The notes: generated by a model not told the origin, from the sequence alone. Shown: positions 7,398-16,311, counted from the first letter of the stretch. The stretch is DNA of 25,535 bases from Candidatus Pelagibacterales bacterium (GCA_016882165.1 VHBV01000002.1:1-25535), one strand, 5' to 3'. Program-made: numbers and translations.

Positions 7398-7490
7398 TTT
7401 TCTGATGTATACTGAATAAACTATTTTTTGATAGTTAAGTAATTGATCATATTAACTTCGTTTTTTGTCTAAAAATTACAAAAAGCCTCA

Positions 7491-7520
7491 AGCTGTAAGT
7501 TCGTACAGCTTTCATTTTTT
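7491..7520 (+). terminator. intrinsic terminator after dat
   Basis: AGCTGTA (7491-7497) and TACAGCT (7504-7510) pair perfectly around a 6-base loop and are followed by TTCATTTTTT on the plus strand. It lies about 95 bp after the dat stop codon, in the correct orientation. Confidence 0.55.
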
Positions 7521-7598
7521 ACAACTTTTATCTCAAAAATACTTCGTTACTACGATCAACAAATAGTTTGTTTGGTATAGTTAAACGGAAATTTTTGG

Positions 7599-7646
7599 AA
7601 CTGTAAGCACTGATCGTCATGAATTATTTCCAAAGTGTTTACAGTT
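7599..7646. terminator. second hairpin between convergent dat and exonuclease genes
   Basis: Arms of 13 bases, AACTGTAAGCACT (7599-7611) and AGTGTTTACAGTT (7634-7646), pair completely if one G-T wobble is allowed, with a 22-base loop. It lies 16 bp from the 3' end of the minus-strand exonuclease gene, so it could end that transcript. There is no good T run on either side, so the terminator role is uncertain. Confidence 0.4.
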
Positions 7647-7662
7647 GCTTTGGTGTTATAAT

Positions 7663-8472
7663 TTATATAGCCAGTTCTGATAAAAATTCTTTGAAATGCT
7701 TCTTGTTATCAGAGTTTTTTTGTAAAAATTCCACCAATTCAGATTTGCACTTTGTAAAAGATTCTTTGGATATTGAACCATTGTGATGTTGGTAAACTAA
7801 ATAAAGTAAATAAGTGTTTATAACATCAGTTTCGCAATAGTTTCTGATTTCTTGTAATTTTCCTTCATCAAACATTTTCATAACTTGTGATCCATCAACA
7901 CCAATTTTTCCAGGCAAAGAAAAAGCTGCGCATAATTCGTTCATTTTAACTTTAGCTGAAGCTCCAAAATCGGAAAAAGCATCAGCTAAATCGCAATGCC
8001 AATCAAGAGAATATCTTTGATTATAGTTATTCCACTTATCGCCTAGTTTATAAAGCCAACTTGCTTCAACTTCGTGTTTCATTGCGGCATATTTTAAAAC
8101 AGGAAGATCAAAGTTTTTTCCATTAAAGCTTACTAAACGAGAAATATTTTTCTTCAAATGTGAAAAAAATCCTTTTACTAAATCGTCTTCTGTACTTGCT
8201 AAGTCACCACCTGAACGAATGTCTTTGATGCGATAAAATTCAAGTCCGTTAAAATCACGAACTATTTCAGCTTCTAAAAAACTTATTGTGATAACTTTCC
8301 AGAAAGGTTGTCGTAGAAAAGAATTTTTTCCTTCTGTGATTTCTAAATGATATTTTGTTAATTCCTCGCGCAAGAAATTTTCATCATTACTTTCTAAATT
8401 AAGCAGTCTTTTAGCAGAATTTGTATCTGGAATTGTCTCTATATCAAAAACAAATAAATTTTGATGTTGCAT
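7663..8472 (-). CDS. predicted 3'-5' exonuclease, PolB-exonuclease-like (DEDD superfamily)
   Basis: This is a stand-alone RNase H-fold exonuclease of the proteobacterial family related to the proofreading domain of DNA polymerase B. Exo I is FVFDIETIP (D10 and E12 as metal ligands). Exo II is LVSFNGKNFDLPVL near residues 133-146. Exo III is NYCETDVINTYLLYL, with the catalytic tyrosine-x3-aspartate pattern. The 269-residue length fits the family. No polymerase domain is present. Its biological substrate is not known to me. It is divergent from the quinone oxidoreductase gene with 67 bp between start codons. Confidence 0.85.
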   Translation of the reverse strand: MQHQNLFVFDIETIPDTNSAKRLLNLESNDENFLREELTKYHLEITEGKNSFLRQPFWKVITISFLEAEIVRDFNGLEFYRIKDIRSGGDLASTEDDLVKGFFSHLKKNISRLVSFNGKNFDLPVLKYAAMKHEVEASWLYKLGDKWNNYNQRYSLDWHCDLADAFSDFGASAKVKMNELCAAFSLPGKIGVDGSQVMKMFDEGKLQEIRNYCETDVINTYLLYLVYQHHNGSISKESFTKCKSELVEFLQKNSDNKKHFKEFLSELAI

Positions 8473-8494
8473 TTAGTATAACTTAGAATTGAAA

Positions 8495-8523
8495 TTATCG
8501 AAAATTTTATTTCCTAGTATAAT
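8495..8523 (+). promoter_or_regulatory. promoter ahead of the quinone oxidoreductase gene
   Basis: A perfect TATAAT lies at 8518-8523, 16 bp before the ATG at 8540. The hexamer 17 bp upstream of it is TTATCG (8495-8500), a weak -35. The leader would be under ten bases, so translation may start from a nearly leaderless message. Confidence 0.45.
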
Positions 8524-8539
8524 TTAAAAAATTAAAAAA

Positions 8540-9508
8540 ATGCAAGCAATTATTCTAAATAAAACTGGTGATAGTGGTATTTTGAAACCAATTAAAGTTG
8601 AAGATCCAAAACCAAAGAAAAACGAAGTTGTTGTTAGACATAGTGTAATAGGTATTAACTTTTTTGATATTTGTTTTCGTCGTGGTCAATATAAGCTAAG
8701 TCAAATGCCAGCTAATATTGGTTTTGAGGGTTGTGGTGTGATAGAATCAGTTGGTTCTGGTGTTACTGATTTTAAAGTTGGAGAGCGTGTTGCTTATGCT
8801 ACTGGTCCTCTTGGTTCTTATGGCGAAAAAAGAGCAATTGATCAACGTTATTTGGTTATTCCGCCAAAAGAGTTAAGCGATGTTCAAGTTGCTGGATCTT
8901 TGGCTAAAGGTTTAATGGCACATAGCTTGCTACACCGTGTTTATGTTGCTTCAAGTGTGAAAAAAATATTAGTTCACGCTGCAGCTGGTGGAGTTGGACA
9001 GCTATTATGTCAATGGGCAAAATATTTAGGAATTGAAGTAATTGGTACTGTAGGAGACGATAGTAAAATTGCAGTAGCTCAGTTAAATGGTTGTTCACAT
9101 GTTATAAATTATAAAACTCATAACTTTGTTGATGAATTAGCAAAGATAACTGACCATGGTGGTGTTGGTTTGGTTTATGATGGTGTTGGAAAAGATACTT
9201 TGGAAAAATCTCTAGAATGTTTGTGGCCAATGGGAATGTGCGTTAGTTATGGCGAAGCTTCTGGAAATATTGAAAAGTTGGACTTGAACTATTTGCTGGC
9301 TAATTCTCTTTATTTAACTCGTCCAATGCTTGCGATGTATAAATCAAACAGAGCAGAGCTTGTACTTGGAGCAAGAGAAGTTTTTGCTGCAATTGCTAAA
9401 GGAGTTTTAAGGCCACAAATTACTACTTATAATTTTTCAGAAGCTGCTAAAGCTCATAGTGACTTAGAATCAAGAAAAACAACAGGTTCTCTTGTATTAA
9501 CATTTTAA
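8540..9508 (+). CDS. zinc-independent NAD(P)H:quinone oxidoreductase (MDR family)
   Basis: The product belongs to the medium-chain dehydrogenase/reductase superfamily, quinone oxidoreductase branch, which reduces quinones or related carbonyls with NADPH in the cytoplasm. The N-terminal GroES-like domain contains GINFFDICFRRGQY and NIGFEGCGVIESVGSGV. The Rossmann domain begins with VHAAAGGVGQLLCQWAK (146-161) carrying the AAxGGVG nucleotide motif. VINYKTHNF and GVGLVYDGVG are also typical. The cysteine-rich structural zinc loop of alcohol dehydrogenases is absent. At 322 residues the length is normal for Qor. The gene converges on panB with a 20-bp gap. Confidence 0.88.
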   Translation: MQAIILNKTGDSGILKPIKVEDPKPKKNEVVVRHSVIGINFFDICFRRGQYKLSQMPANIGFEGCGVIESVGSGVTDFKVGERVAYATGPLGSYGEKRAIDQRYLVIPPKELSDVQVAGSLAKGLMAHSLLHRVYVASSVKKILVHAAAGGVGQLLCQWAKYLGIEVIGTVGDDSKIAVAQLNGCSHVINYKTHNFVDELAKITDHGGVGLVYDGVGKDTLEKSLECLWPMGMCVSYGEASGNIEKLDLNYLLANSLYLTRPMLAMYKSNRAELVLGAREVFAAIAKGVLRPQITTYNFSEAAKAHSDLESRKTTGSLVLTF

Positions 9509-9528
9509 ATTTAGTCTTTTTTTAAGTC

Positions 9529-10323
9529 TTAAAGAAGGTTGTCTTTTCCTGGAAAAATCTCGCTTTTTACTTCAGAACAAAATTCTTTAACTGATTTAGA
9601 AATTTCGTTAACCAGGTTATTGTAACGTTTAACAAAGCGTGGTTTGAATTCTTGGTTTAAACCAAGTAAATCATCAATTACTAAAACTTGTCCGTCACAT
9701 TTTTGTGAAGCACCTATCCCAATTGTTGGAATATTTATTGATTGAGAAATTTTTGTTGCCAATTGTGCTGGTACAGCCTCAATTACCAAAGCAAAAGCTC
9801 CTGCTTGTTCAATTGCTTTTGAAATTTCTATAATTTCTTTTGCTGAAGTCTCATCTTTTCCCTGATAACGATATCCACCAATTTTTCTAACGCTTTGAGG
9901 TAAAAGTCCCACATGTCCTACAACATTAATTCCATTATCTACAAGAAATTTAGTTGTTTCTACTAGGTCTTTGGAAATTTCAATTTTAACAGCGTCGCAA
10001 GCTGTTTCAGAGATAACTTTTTTTGCAGATTCAAGAGCTTGTTCTTTTGACTTTTCATAAGTTCCATAGGGCAAGTCTACTAAAATCAGAGATTTTTTAG
10101 TTGCTTTTACAACAGCTTTTCCGTGATTTATCATCATTTCTAAAGTTACATCAACAGTATCTAAGAAACCATAAACTGTCATTCCTAATGAATCTCCAAC
10201 TAAAATTATGTCGCAAAATTCATCAAGAATTTTTGCCATAGGAAAGGTATAGGCTGTAAGGCAAATAATTTTGTCTTTATTCTTTTTTTGTAAAATTTCC
10301 TTGATTGATGTTCGTTTTGTCAT
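9529..10323 (-). CDS. panB: 3-methyl-2-oxobutanoate hydroxymethyltransferase PanB
   Basis: PanB adds a hydroxymethyl group from 5,10-methylene-tetrahydrofolate to 2-oxoisovalerate, giving ketopantoate, the first committed step to pantothenate and CoA. The 264-residue protein shows LTAYTFPMAKIL, the metal-site VGDSLGM, DLPYGTY, VGHVGLLPQSV and GIGASQKCDGQVLVIDDLLG, all diagnostic. Its start codon overlaps the stop of the AsmA-like gene as ATGA (10320-10323), so it is the last gene of the murG operon and depends on its transcription. Neither panC nor panE is in the window. Whether the cell makes pantothenate or uses PanB in a partial pathway cannot be judged here. Confidence 0.96.
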   Translation of the reverse strand: MTKRTSIKEILQKKNKDKIICLTAYTFPMAKILDEFCDIILVGDSLGMTVYGFLDTVDVTLEMMINHGKAVVKATKKSLILVDLPYGTYEKSKEQALESAKKVISETACDAVKIEISKDLVETTKFLVDNGINVVGHVGLLPQSVRKIGGYRYQGKDETSAKEIIEISKAIEQAGAFALVIEAVPAQLATKISQSINIPTIGIGASQKCDGQVLVIDDLLGLNQEFKPRFVKRYNNLVNEISKSVKEFCSEVKSEIFPGKDNLL

Positions 10324-13300
10324 TGTTGGTTATTTTTATTTAGTTCGGCTTCTTTTCTTTTTTGTTCAATATAAGCTTCAGGATCAGTCATCGCAGACTT
10401 TAGCTCTTCGGCTGTTTTTTGGTCTTTAATTTTTGATAATTCTGAAGATAAGATATCTGAGTTATTATTTTGATTACTGGTGTTATTTATTATTTGGTTA
10501 ACTGGCGTTGTAACTTTTGTATTTTGTGTTTGTGGTGTATTTGTATTATTATTTGATTTGATATAGTTTCCTGATATTCCAATATACTGTTTTAATTGAT
10601 CAAGATTAGAGCTAGTCATAATATTGCCAAATTCTCCTTTGATTGAAGTTGCAATATTAATTGGAATTTGTTTTTGCGCGTTACCAGTAAGGAAAATTAT
10701 ATTTAAAGTACTATCAATTGAGTTTTGATCTAAATCAAATTTACCAGATAAAATTCCGTTAGCTGCAGTTGCTTTAAGGTTAATTTTAAAAGAGTTATCT
10801 TTGTTCTTATTTGCTTTTATTGTACCGCTTGCTTCTGTAAATAAAGTGCTGCTTTTTGGATTAAAAAGTATTTTTTCTGGGTCTTGTAAATCGTCTTTGT
10901 AATATTGTTTGTAAAATGTTTTTTGAACTATATCACTAAGTCCATATCCCAAAACTGCTGAATTAGAACTGAAATTTGCTGTACTAACAAAGTTACTAGT
11001 AAATTCTGATTTTTTGTTTGCTGATGCAAGAATGCTGGCCGAAATATTTGCAATACCGTAAATATTGTTTACTCCAACTAGATCGGGCAAAAGTTTTTCT
11101 AATGAGACGTTATTAAGCGATAAGTTGCCGTTAAAAACTTTATTATTACCAATTCCAATATTTCCTTTGTAAGAAAGGATACCATTATAAATTTCGCAAT
11201 TAAGTTCAGATATTGCGATATTTCCGTTATCAATTTTTCCTGTCAGTTTAGCATTTCCAATTTCAATTCCGTCTAAAGATAAAGTGTTAAATTTCAGTGA
11301 AACACTTCCGTTAAAATCTTCTAAAGATGGCAAAGCAAAAAATTGATCAGCAAAATTATTTTTATGCGCTGCTTCATCTTGTAAATTTGAATTATTATAT
11401 TTGTAGTAGAAGCTGTTAGCTGAAATGCTCATGTCAAATTTCGGGTTTCTATCTCTTATATCAACAATCAAGTTTGCCATTAAGTCAGTTTTCTCAGATT
11501 CAAGATGTAAATCTTTAATTTCAAAGTAGCCTTGTCCAAATATTAATTTTACTGACTGATTTGTGAAATTCTCACCTTTGTAAGTTATTTTATCAAAAGT
11601 AAGGTCAAAGTTATTGTTAGTACTAATTTCGTTAAGCCATAATAATTTTTTCAGTAAAGAACCTGGTGATAAATAAACATTTTGTCCAGACACTAAAAAG
11701 TAGTCATCGATATTAAACTTACTGATATGAAAACTGTTGTTTATATAGGTTGTTTTGCTGCTGGTATCAATTTTTATTTCTCCTAACAACTCACTTTCAT
11801 CAGAATTTAAATTCAGATAGAAGTTGTTCAGTAAAATGTTATTTGGTGCTAAAAAAATGTCAGAGTAAACCATGTAATTTTTTAAGTTATCGAACTTAAG
11901 ATTTTGCGATTCTATGCCCAACCATTGAAAAATATCTTTTAGTTTATTTCCTTGAATATCAAATTTTCCAATAAATTTAGGCAAATCATTTTCTTGAAAT
12001 AAAATACCATTTGTCCTTAATTTTCCTTCTCCTGGAATTTCAAAAACTATTGGTAAAAACATAATTTCTCCATTGTTTGAAATAGTGGCATAAAGATCAA
12101 TATTTTTAACTTCGCCATTCATATATTTTGTGCTTTTAATCTTAATTTCGGCAGCTACATCAAAATCTTTTATTGGTTTTACTACATTAAGGTTTGATTT
12201 TCTATTACCTTGCTTTTCTTCTTTTTTTCCTTCTTCATTCTCTTCTTTTGGCAAATTTTGTTCCAAAGTTTCGGTGCTTTCATCAGAATTTTGATAAGTT
12301 CTGGTAAATAAATTATTATCACCAGTATCTATTTTTTCCGAAGATAAAATTTTGTCTAAGTCAAGATTATTAAGATCTAAATGAACGTCGATGGCTGTGA
12401 ATTTTTCTGTTAAGTTAATTGAGAGGTCTCCTTTACCACCAATTAAACTAGAATTTAATATTAGGTTATTAAATAAAAATTCTCCTTCTTTGCTTGTAAC
12501 GCTAGAGCTTATTTTTATTGGGTTTACGCCTGATTTTATTTTATTATAAATGTTTTTATTATTGCTGATATAACCTTTGTAAAAAGGCTGTAATTCAGAA
12601 ATTTCTGCAGTTAGTTCACCATTAAAGTCACTATGAAAAAGACCTTTATTTTTAGAAGTAAAGTTACCTTTAATTTTCAAGTTAACAAATGGTGAATTTA
12701 GTTTAAATACGGACTTTCTCCATTTTGAACTTGAGTCAAAATAGGCAGATAAAGAAAACTCATTTATTACCTTGTCATCGCTGAAGTAGCCAGAAGAAGT
12801 GATACTGTTTTCTTTAAAAGTTACTTTGAAGTTAACGTCATCAATTATTTTTTTTCGGGCAGATTTATCATAAAGAATTAAAGAAGAATTTTCTAAAGCG
12901 ATGGTAATATTATTTTCTGATAAGTTGCTTGGTTTTAAGTTTGCGGCTTTGATTTTAGATCCTAAAAAAAAGTTATAACTAAAGCCTTCCTCTGCTTTTT
13001 TTATATTACCTTTTTCAGCTTCATTTATAATTTGAGCAATTTTGCTACGAAGCTTATTTTCTGGGTTGTTGGGTTGATTTGCTACATAATATCTTTCTAT
13101 AATAGCATTAGAGAAAATCATTTCTTTAATGACAAAGTTTCCTTGTAACATTTCAAGGAAAGAAAGTTTTATTTTAGTGTGGTAAGAGTAAATATTATAA
13201 ACTTTATTATCGCTGCCATAATTTTGCAGAAGAGAATTGCTCAAGTTTATTGCGGGTGAAGGAATTAATTGAATTTCCACATCATCTTTAATTGAAAAAT

Positions 13301-13520
13301 TCGTACTTAAGGCGGCACTAAGTTCTTGTTCAATTTTGAATTTAAGAGCGGAATTGTTGAATGTAATAGGAATTGAAAGTAAAAAAGCAATTATAGTACA
13401 GAATACTAAAACAGAGATTTTGATTTTCTTTGATTCAAAAAATTTTAGACGCGACTTTATTTCTACTAAATGACTCAGAACGCCTGATATTTTTATTTTT
13501 AAATCAACTATTTTTGACAC
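10320..13520 (-). CDS. giant AsmA-family envelope protein
   Basis: AsmA-family proteins are inner-membrane anchored with large periplasmic beta-structured domains, related to TamB and YhdP and linked to outer-membrane assembly and lipid transport. The 1066-residue product has a basic N-terminus and one membrane helix (about residues 33-52). The family's start pattern follows: IEQELSAALSTNF, then QLIPSPAINLSN. The long middle is made of short beta-strand-like repeats such as 'G.L.I.....F...L.L.NL'. The C-terminal AsmA core includes SNSAVLGYGLSDIVQKTFY and a late G.LSGKFDLD segment. Two low-complexity inserts stand out: a Glu/Lys-rich stretch at about 403-443 and an Asn/Gln/Thr-rich stretch at about 985-1030. 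It lies 17 bp after the HTH gene and overlaps panB by four bases. The exact cargo or partner is unknown. Confidence 0.82.
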   Translation of the reverse strand: MSKIVDLKIKISGVLSHLVEIKSRLKFFESKKIKISVLVFCTIIAFLLSIPITFNNSALKFKIEQELSAALSTNFSIKDDVEIQLIPSPAINLSNSLLQNYGSDNKVYNIYSYHTKIKLSFLEMLQGNFVIKEMIFSNAIIERYYVANQPNNPENKLRSKIAQIINEAEKGNIKKAEEGFSYNFFLGSKIKAANLKPSNLSENNITIALENSSLILYDKSARKKIIDDVNFKVTFKENSITSSGYFSDDKVINEFSLSAYFDSSSKWRKSVFKLNSPFVNLKIKGNFTSKNKGLFHSDFNGELTAEISELQPFYKGYISNNKNIYNKIKSGVNPIKISSSVTSKEGEFLFNNLILNSSLIGGKGDLSINLTEKFTAIDVHLDLNNLDLDKILSSEKIDTGDNNLFTRTYQNSDESTETLEQNLPKEENEEGKKEEKQGNRKSNLNVVKPIKDFDVAAEIKIKSTKYMNGEVKNIDLYATISNNGEIMFLPIVFEIPGEGKLRTNGILFQENDLPKFIGKFDIQGNKLKDIFQWLGIESQNLKFDNLKNYMVYSDIFLAPNNILLNNFYLNLNSDESELLGEIKIDTSSKTTYINNSFHISKFNIDDYFLVSGQNVYLSPGSLLKKLLWLNEISTNNNFDLTFDKITYKGENFTNQSVKLIFGQGYFEIKDLHLESEKTDLMANLIVDIRDRNPKFDMSISANSFYYKYNNSNLQDEAAHKNNFADQFFALPSLEDFNGSVSLKFNTLSLDGIEIGNAKLTGKIDNGNIAISELNCEIYNGILSYKGNIGIGNNKVFNGNLSLNNVSLEKLLPDLVGVNNIYGIANISASILASANKKSEFTSNFVSTANFSSNSAVLGYGLSDIVQKTFYKQYYKDDLQDPEKILFNPKSSTLFTEASGTIKANKNKDNSFKINLKATAANGILSGKFDLDQNSIDSTLNIIFLTGNAQKQIPINIATSIKGEFGNIMTSSNLDQLKQYIGISGNYIKSNNNTNTPQTQNTKVTTPVNQIINNTSNQNNNSDILSSELSKIKDQKTAEELKSAMTDPEAYIEQKRKEAELNKNNQQ

Positions 13521-13537
13521 TTTATTCTTTTATAGTT

Positions 13538-14032
13538 TTAAAATGATAAGCGTTGTAATTCTTCAATTATTACATCATTTGTAATCAAATCGCTTTTATC
13601 TGAGTAAAAGTTAAATAGAGATAACAAAACCAGAAATAATAAAATTGATATTAAAAGAAAATTAAAGAACTGATCTTTTGAAGGTTTTAAATCATTATTC
13701 TCACCAATATTTATCAGTTGATGTTTTTTGTTTTCAATATTTGATCTAACGTTTACAGCCGTAATTTTATTTGCTATAACAGACTGATCAATTTTTAAAA
13801 ATCTTGCGTAAGATCTAAGAGTTCCAAGTAAATAAAGATGTTTTGTTACATTCTCAAATTCGCCACTTTCAATTGCTTCAATATCGCTTTTTTTAATTTT
13901 CAGATACAAAGCAGCATCATTAATATCAATATTGAGCTCTATTCTTTTTTGACGCAAAATTTCAGATATAGTATTTTCTTTCTCTATTTGAGCTTCTTCA
14001 ATGTTAGGCTCTTGATTTTTAATTTCTGACAT
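13538..14032 (-). CDS. RodZ-like HTH protein with one membrane helix
   Basis: Residues about 20-90 form a helix-turn-helix domain of the HTH_25/RodZ type: ISEILRQKRIELNIDINDAA, then LKIKKSDIEAIESGEFE and LGTLRSYARFLKID. RodZ links MreB to the cell wall synthesis machinery from the inner membrane. A single membrane helix follows at about 122-143. Only about 20 residues remain after it, so the periplasmic domain of classical RodZ is missing; the 164-residue protein is a short form, as often seen in reduced alphaproteobacteria. It starts 8 bp after murG, which supports a cell-shape or cell-wall role. A membrane-bound regulator of unknown targets is the alternative. Confidence 0.75.
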   Translation of the reverse strand: MSEIKNQEPNIEEAQIEKENTISEILRQKRIELNIDINDAALYLKIKKSDIEAIESGEFENVTKHLYLLGTLRSYARFLKIDQSVIANKITAVNVRSNIENKKHQLINIGENNDLKPSKDQFFNFLLISILLFLVLLSLFNFYSDKSDLITNDVIIEELQRLSF

Positions 14033-14040
14033 AAGTCTAA

Positions 14041-15222
14041 TTAATCTGTAACTAAATTGGCCAAATTTTTGGTGGCGTTAATTATTGCTAGAGAGTTTGA
14101 TGCTTGTGACATTTCTTGCAATTTTTTCTCATTTCCGATGAGATCTTTTAATATTTCACCAATTTTATTAATAGTAAATTCTTCTTCTCTTATAACAATT
14201 GCTGCTTTGTTTTTTTCCAAGAAAGAAGCGTTTTTTTCTTGATGATTATCCGCAGAATTAGCAAAAGGCACTAGGATCATTGGTTTTTTTGCAGCACAAA
14301 ATTCAAAAATTGATGACGATCCAGAGCGACCAATAATTAAATGTGCAGTTTTTATTTTTTCAGGCATATCTGAAAAAAATGCTTTAACTTCAACGTTTAA
14401 GTTAAAAGATTTATATTGACTAAAAGTTGACTTGACAAGCTCTTTGCGACATTGCTGCATTATGTTGATATTATTTTTTAGTTCTTCGTTCAAATTAAAG
14501 AATGCTTTAGGTAAAATTTCGCTGAAAATTTTAGCGCCGCCAGAGCCTCCAATTATTAAAATATTAAATAACTTATCTTGATAATTAGTGGCTGTTTCTA
14601 AATCTTTGAAATCAGAAGCTAAAAGAATGTTATATCCCATTTTATTGTCTTGAATTTCTTTTACTTCATCTTGCCTTGGTAATTGATAAGGAACTTTATT
14701 TAGATCAATAATTTCTTGGCGCACTGGATTTCCAACGAAAGTTAATTTATTGTGAAATTTTGCATCAATTCCAGAAGTTTCAGCAAAGCTTAAAGCAATT
14801 TTCTTGGCATATTTTGCAAAAATACGGTTTACTTTTCCTAAGTGAGAATTTTGCTCATGCAAGATGATCTCAGTTTTAGTAAATATTGAAGCAATCAAGA
14901 TTGGAAATGTTGAATAACCACCAAAAGTAACTACATAGTTTGGACGATTTTTTATGATTTTGGAAAAACACTGTAAAATTCCAATGCAAATTTTGAAAGT
15001 TGCTTTTGCAAGTTTGAGAGGTTTTTTTTCAATCTGTGAAGATTGAATAATATAAGATTTAAATTTGTCTTCTGGCTTTATGTAGTTTCTATATTTTTCA
15101 TCTCCAAAAAAAGTAACCTCATAACCTGAATTACTCAGTTCTTCTGCTAAACAACGAGCTGGAATTATATGGCCTCCTGTTCCGCCACTACTGATAAAAA
15201 TTTTTTTATTTTTTTTAGACAT
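14041..15222 (-). CDS. murG: MurG, lipid II-forming GlcNAc transferase
   Basis: MurG adds GlcNAc from UDP-GlcNAc to lipid I on the inner face of the cytoplasmic membrane, giving lipid II. The GT28 signatures are present: SSGGTGGHIIPA (11-22), VTFGGYSTFP, LHEQNSHLGKVNR, VGNPVR, IIGGSGGAKIF, and the donor-site RSGSSSIFEFCAAKKPMILV with the following NSADNHQEKNA. At 393 residues it is longer than the usual 355-370. The extra length is a roughly 35-residue segment between VGNPVR and IIGGSGG, in the linker between the two Rossmann domains (about 14582-14690). It is first in the operon murG - RodZ-like - AsmA-like - panB, and divergent from argF. Confidence 0.95.
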   Translation of the reverse strand: MSKKNKKIFISSGGTGGHIIPARCLAEELSNSGYEVTFFGDEKYRNYIKPEDKFKSYIIQSSQIEKKPLKLAKATFKICIGILQCFSKIIKNRPNYVVTFGGYSTFPILIASIFTKTEIILHEQNSHLGKVNRIFAKYAKKIALSFAETSGIDAKFHNKLTFVGNPVRQEIIDLNKVPYQLPRQDEVKEIQDNKMGYNILLASDFKDLETATNYQDKLFNILIIGGSGGAKIFSEILPKAFFNLNEELKNNINIMQQCRKELVKSTFSQYKSFNLNVEVKAFFSDMPEKIKTAHLIIGRSGSSSIFEFCAAKKPMILVPFANSADNHQEKNASFLEKNKAAIVIREEEFTINKIGEILKDLIGNEKKLQEMSQASNSLAIINATKNLANLVTD

Positions 15223-15254
15223 TTTTTAAAAGAATTGATGTATACCATTTTAAT

Positions 15255-15282
15255 TTGACAATTACTGCTTAACTCATAGATT
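15255..15282 (+). promoter_or_regulatory. possible argF promoter
   Basis: A perfect TTGACA at 15255-15260 is followed after 16 bp by TAGATT (15277-15282), which has four of six consensus bases. It lies in the 107-bp gap between the divergent murG and argF genes, 47 bp before the argF ATG. I saw no clear ARG-box-like palindrome. Confidence 0.4.
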
Positions 15283-15329
15283 CGCATCTTTCTCTTAATT
15301 TTCAAAACTAATTTTAAACTGTTTGAAAT

Positions 15330-16271
15330 ATGGCTAAAAAAGAAGTTAAACACTTTATAGATCTTGATAAGATTAGCGCAAAAGATTTGCGAAATATTGT
15401 TAACTTAGCAAAAAAGCTCAAAAGTAACAAAAAGCCTCTTGCACAAGCTGAGCTACTAAAGCAAAAAAACTTGGCAATGATTTTTGAAAAAACCTCTACG
15501 CGTACCAGAGTTTCTTTCGAAGTTGGAATCAATCAACTTGGTGGACACGCAATTGTCATGAACAAAAATGATATGCAGCTGGGTAAAGGAGAGACAGTTG
15601 AAGATACTGCAAAAGTTCTTTCTCGTTTTGTTGACGCAATTATGATTCGTTCAAATGCTCATTCAACAATTCTTGAACTAGCTCAAAATTCTTCAAAACC
15701 AGTAATTAACGCTTTATCTGATTTTTCGCATCCTTGTCAAATTATAGCAAGTATTCTAACCATAGAAGAGCATCTTGGTAAAATTGCTGGTAAAAAATTA
15801 GTTTGGTTTGGTGATGCAAATAATGTTCTAAACTCTTATATACATGCTGCAAAAGCATTTAATTATGAACTTGTAGTATCTTGTCCTAAAGAATTTAATT
15901 TTTCCGATCAAGAAATTAAAAAAGCTGTAAAAGCTGGAGCTAAAATTTCGCAAATTCAAGATCCAAAAAAAGCAGCTAAAGATGCTGATGTTCTTATTTC
16001 TGATACTTGGTTTTCAATGGGAGATGAATCAGAGAAAAACGATGCTCTAAGACAAAAAAAGATTAATGCTTTGATGCCATATCAAGTTAATGCTTCTTTG
16101 ATGAAGATTGCAAAAAAATCTGCAATTTTTACACATTGTTTGCCAGCTTATCGTGGATTTGAAGTTAGTGCTTCGGTTATTGACTCAAAATCATCTGTGG
16201 TTTTTGATGAAGCAGAAAATCGTCTTCATGCGCAAAAAGCTATTCTACTTTATTGTTTTGGTAAGATTTAG
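15330..16271 (+). CDS. argF: ornithine carbamoyltransferase
   Basis: This enzyme makes citrulline from ornithine and carbamoyl phosphate in arginine synthesis, or runs in reverse in the arginine deiminase pathway. The 313-residue protein has the carbamoyl phosphate motif STRTR (56-60) and HPCQ (134-137). The ornithine loop DTWFSMG (225-231) and the catalytic HCLP (269-272) are also present. The SMG loop distinguishes it from aspartate carbamoyltransferase and from most N-acetylornithine enzymes. Length and N-terminus fit the family. No other arginine gene is nearby, so sequence alone cannot say whether it acts anabolically (ArgF) or catabolically (ArcB). Rickettsia species lack arginine synthesis, so its presence is informative about lifestyle. 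Confidence 0.95.
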   Translation: MAKKEVKHFIDLDKISAKDLRNIVNLAKKLKSNKKPLAQAELLKQKNLAMIFEKTSTRTRVSFEVGINQLGGHAIVMNKNDMQLGKGETVEDTAKVLSRFVDAIMIRSNAHSTILELAQNSSKPVINALSDFSHPCQIIASILTIEEHLGKIAGKKLVWFGDANNVLNSYIHAAKAFNYELVVSCPKEFNFSDQEIKKAVKAGAKISQIQDPKKAAKDADVLISDTWFSMGDESEKNDALRQKKINALMPYQVNASLMKIAKKSAIFTHCLPAYRGFEVSASVIDSKSSVVFDEAENRLHAQKAILLYCFGKI

Positions 16272-16311
16272 TTATTTAAAGAGCTGCAAAATTGATTTAT
16301 ATTGAAGAATA

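Noticed and set aside
13838..14029. Plus-strand open frame opposite the RodZ-like gene
   Set aside because: It is a Phe/Ile-rich shadow of an AT-rich gene, with no family features or ribosome binding site.
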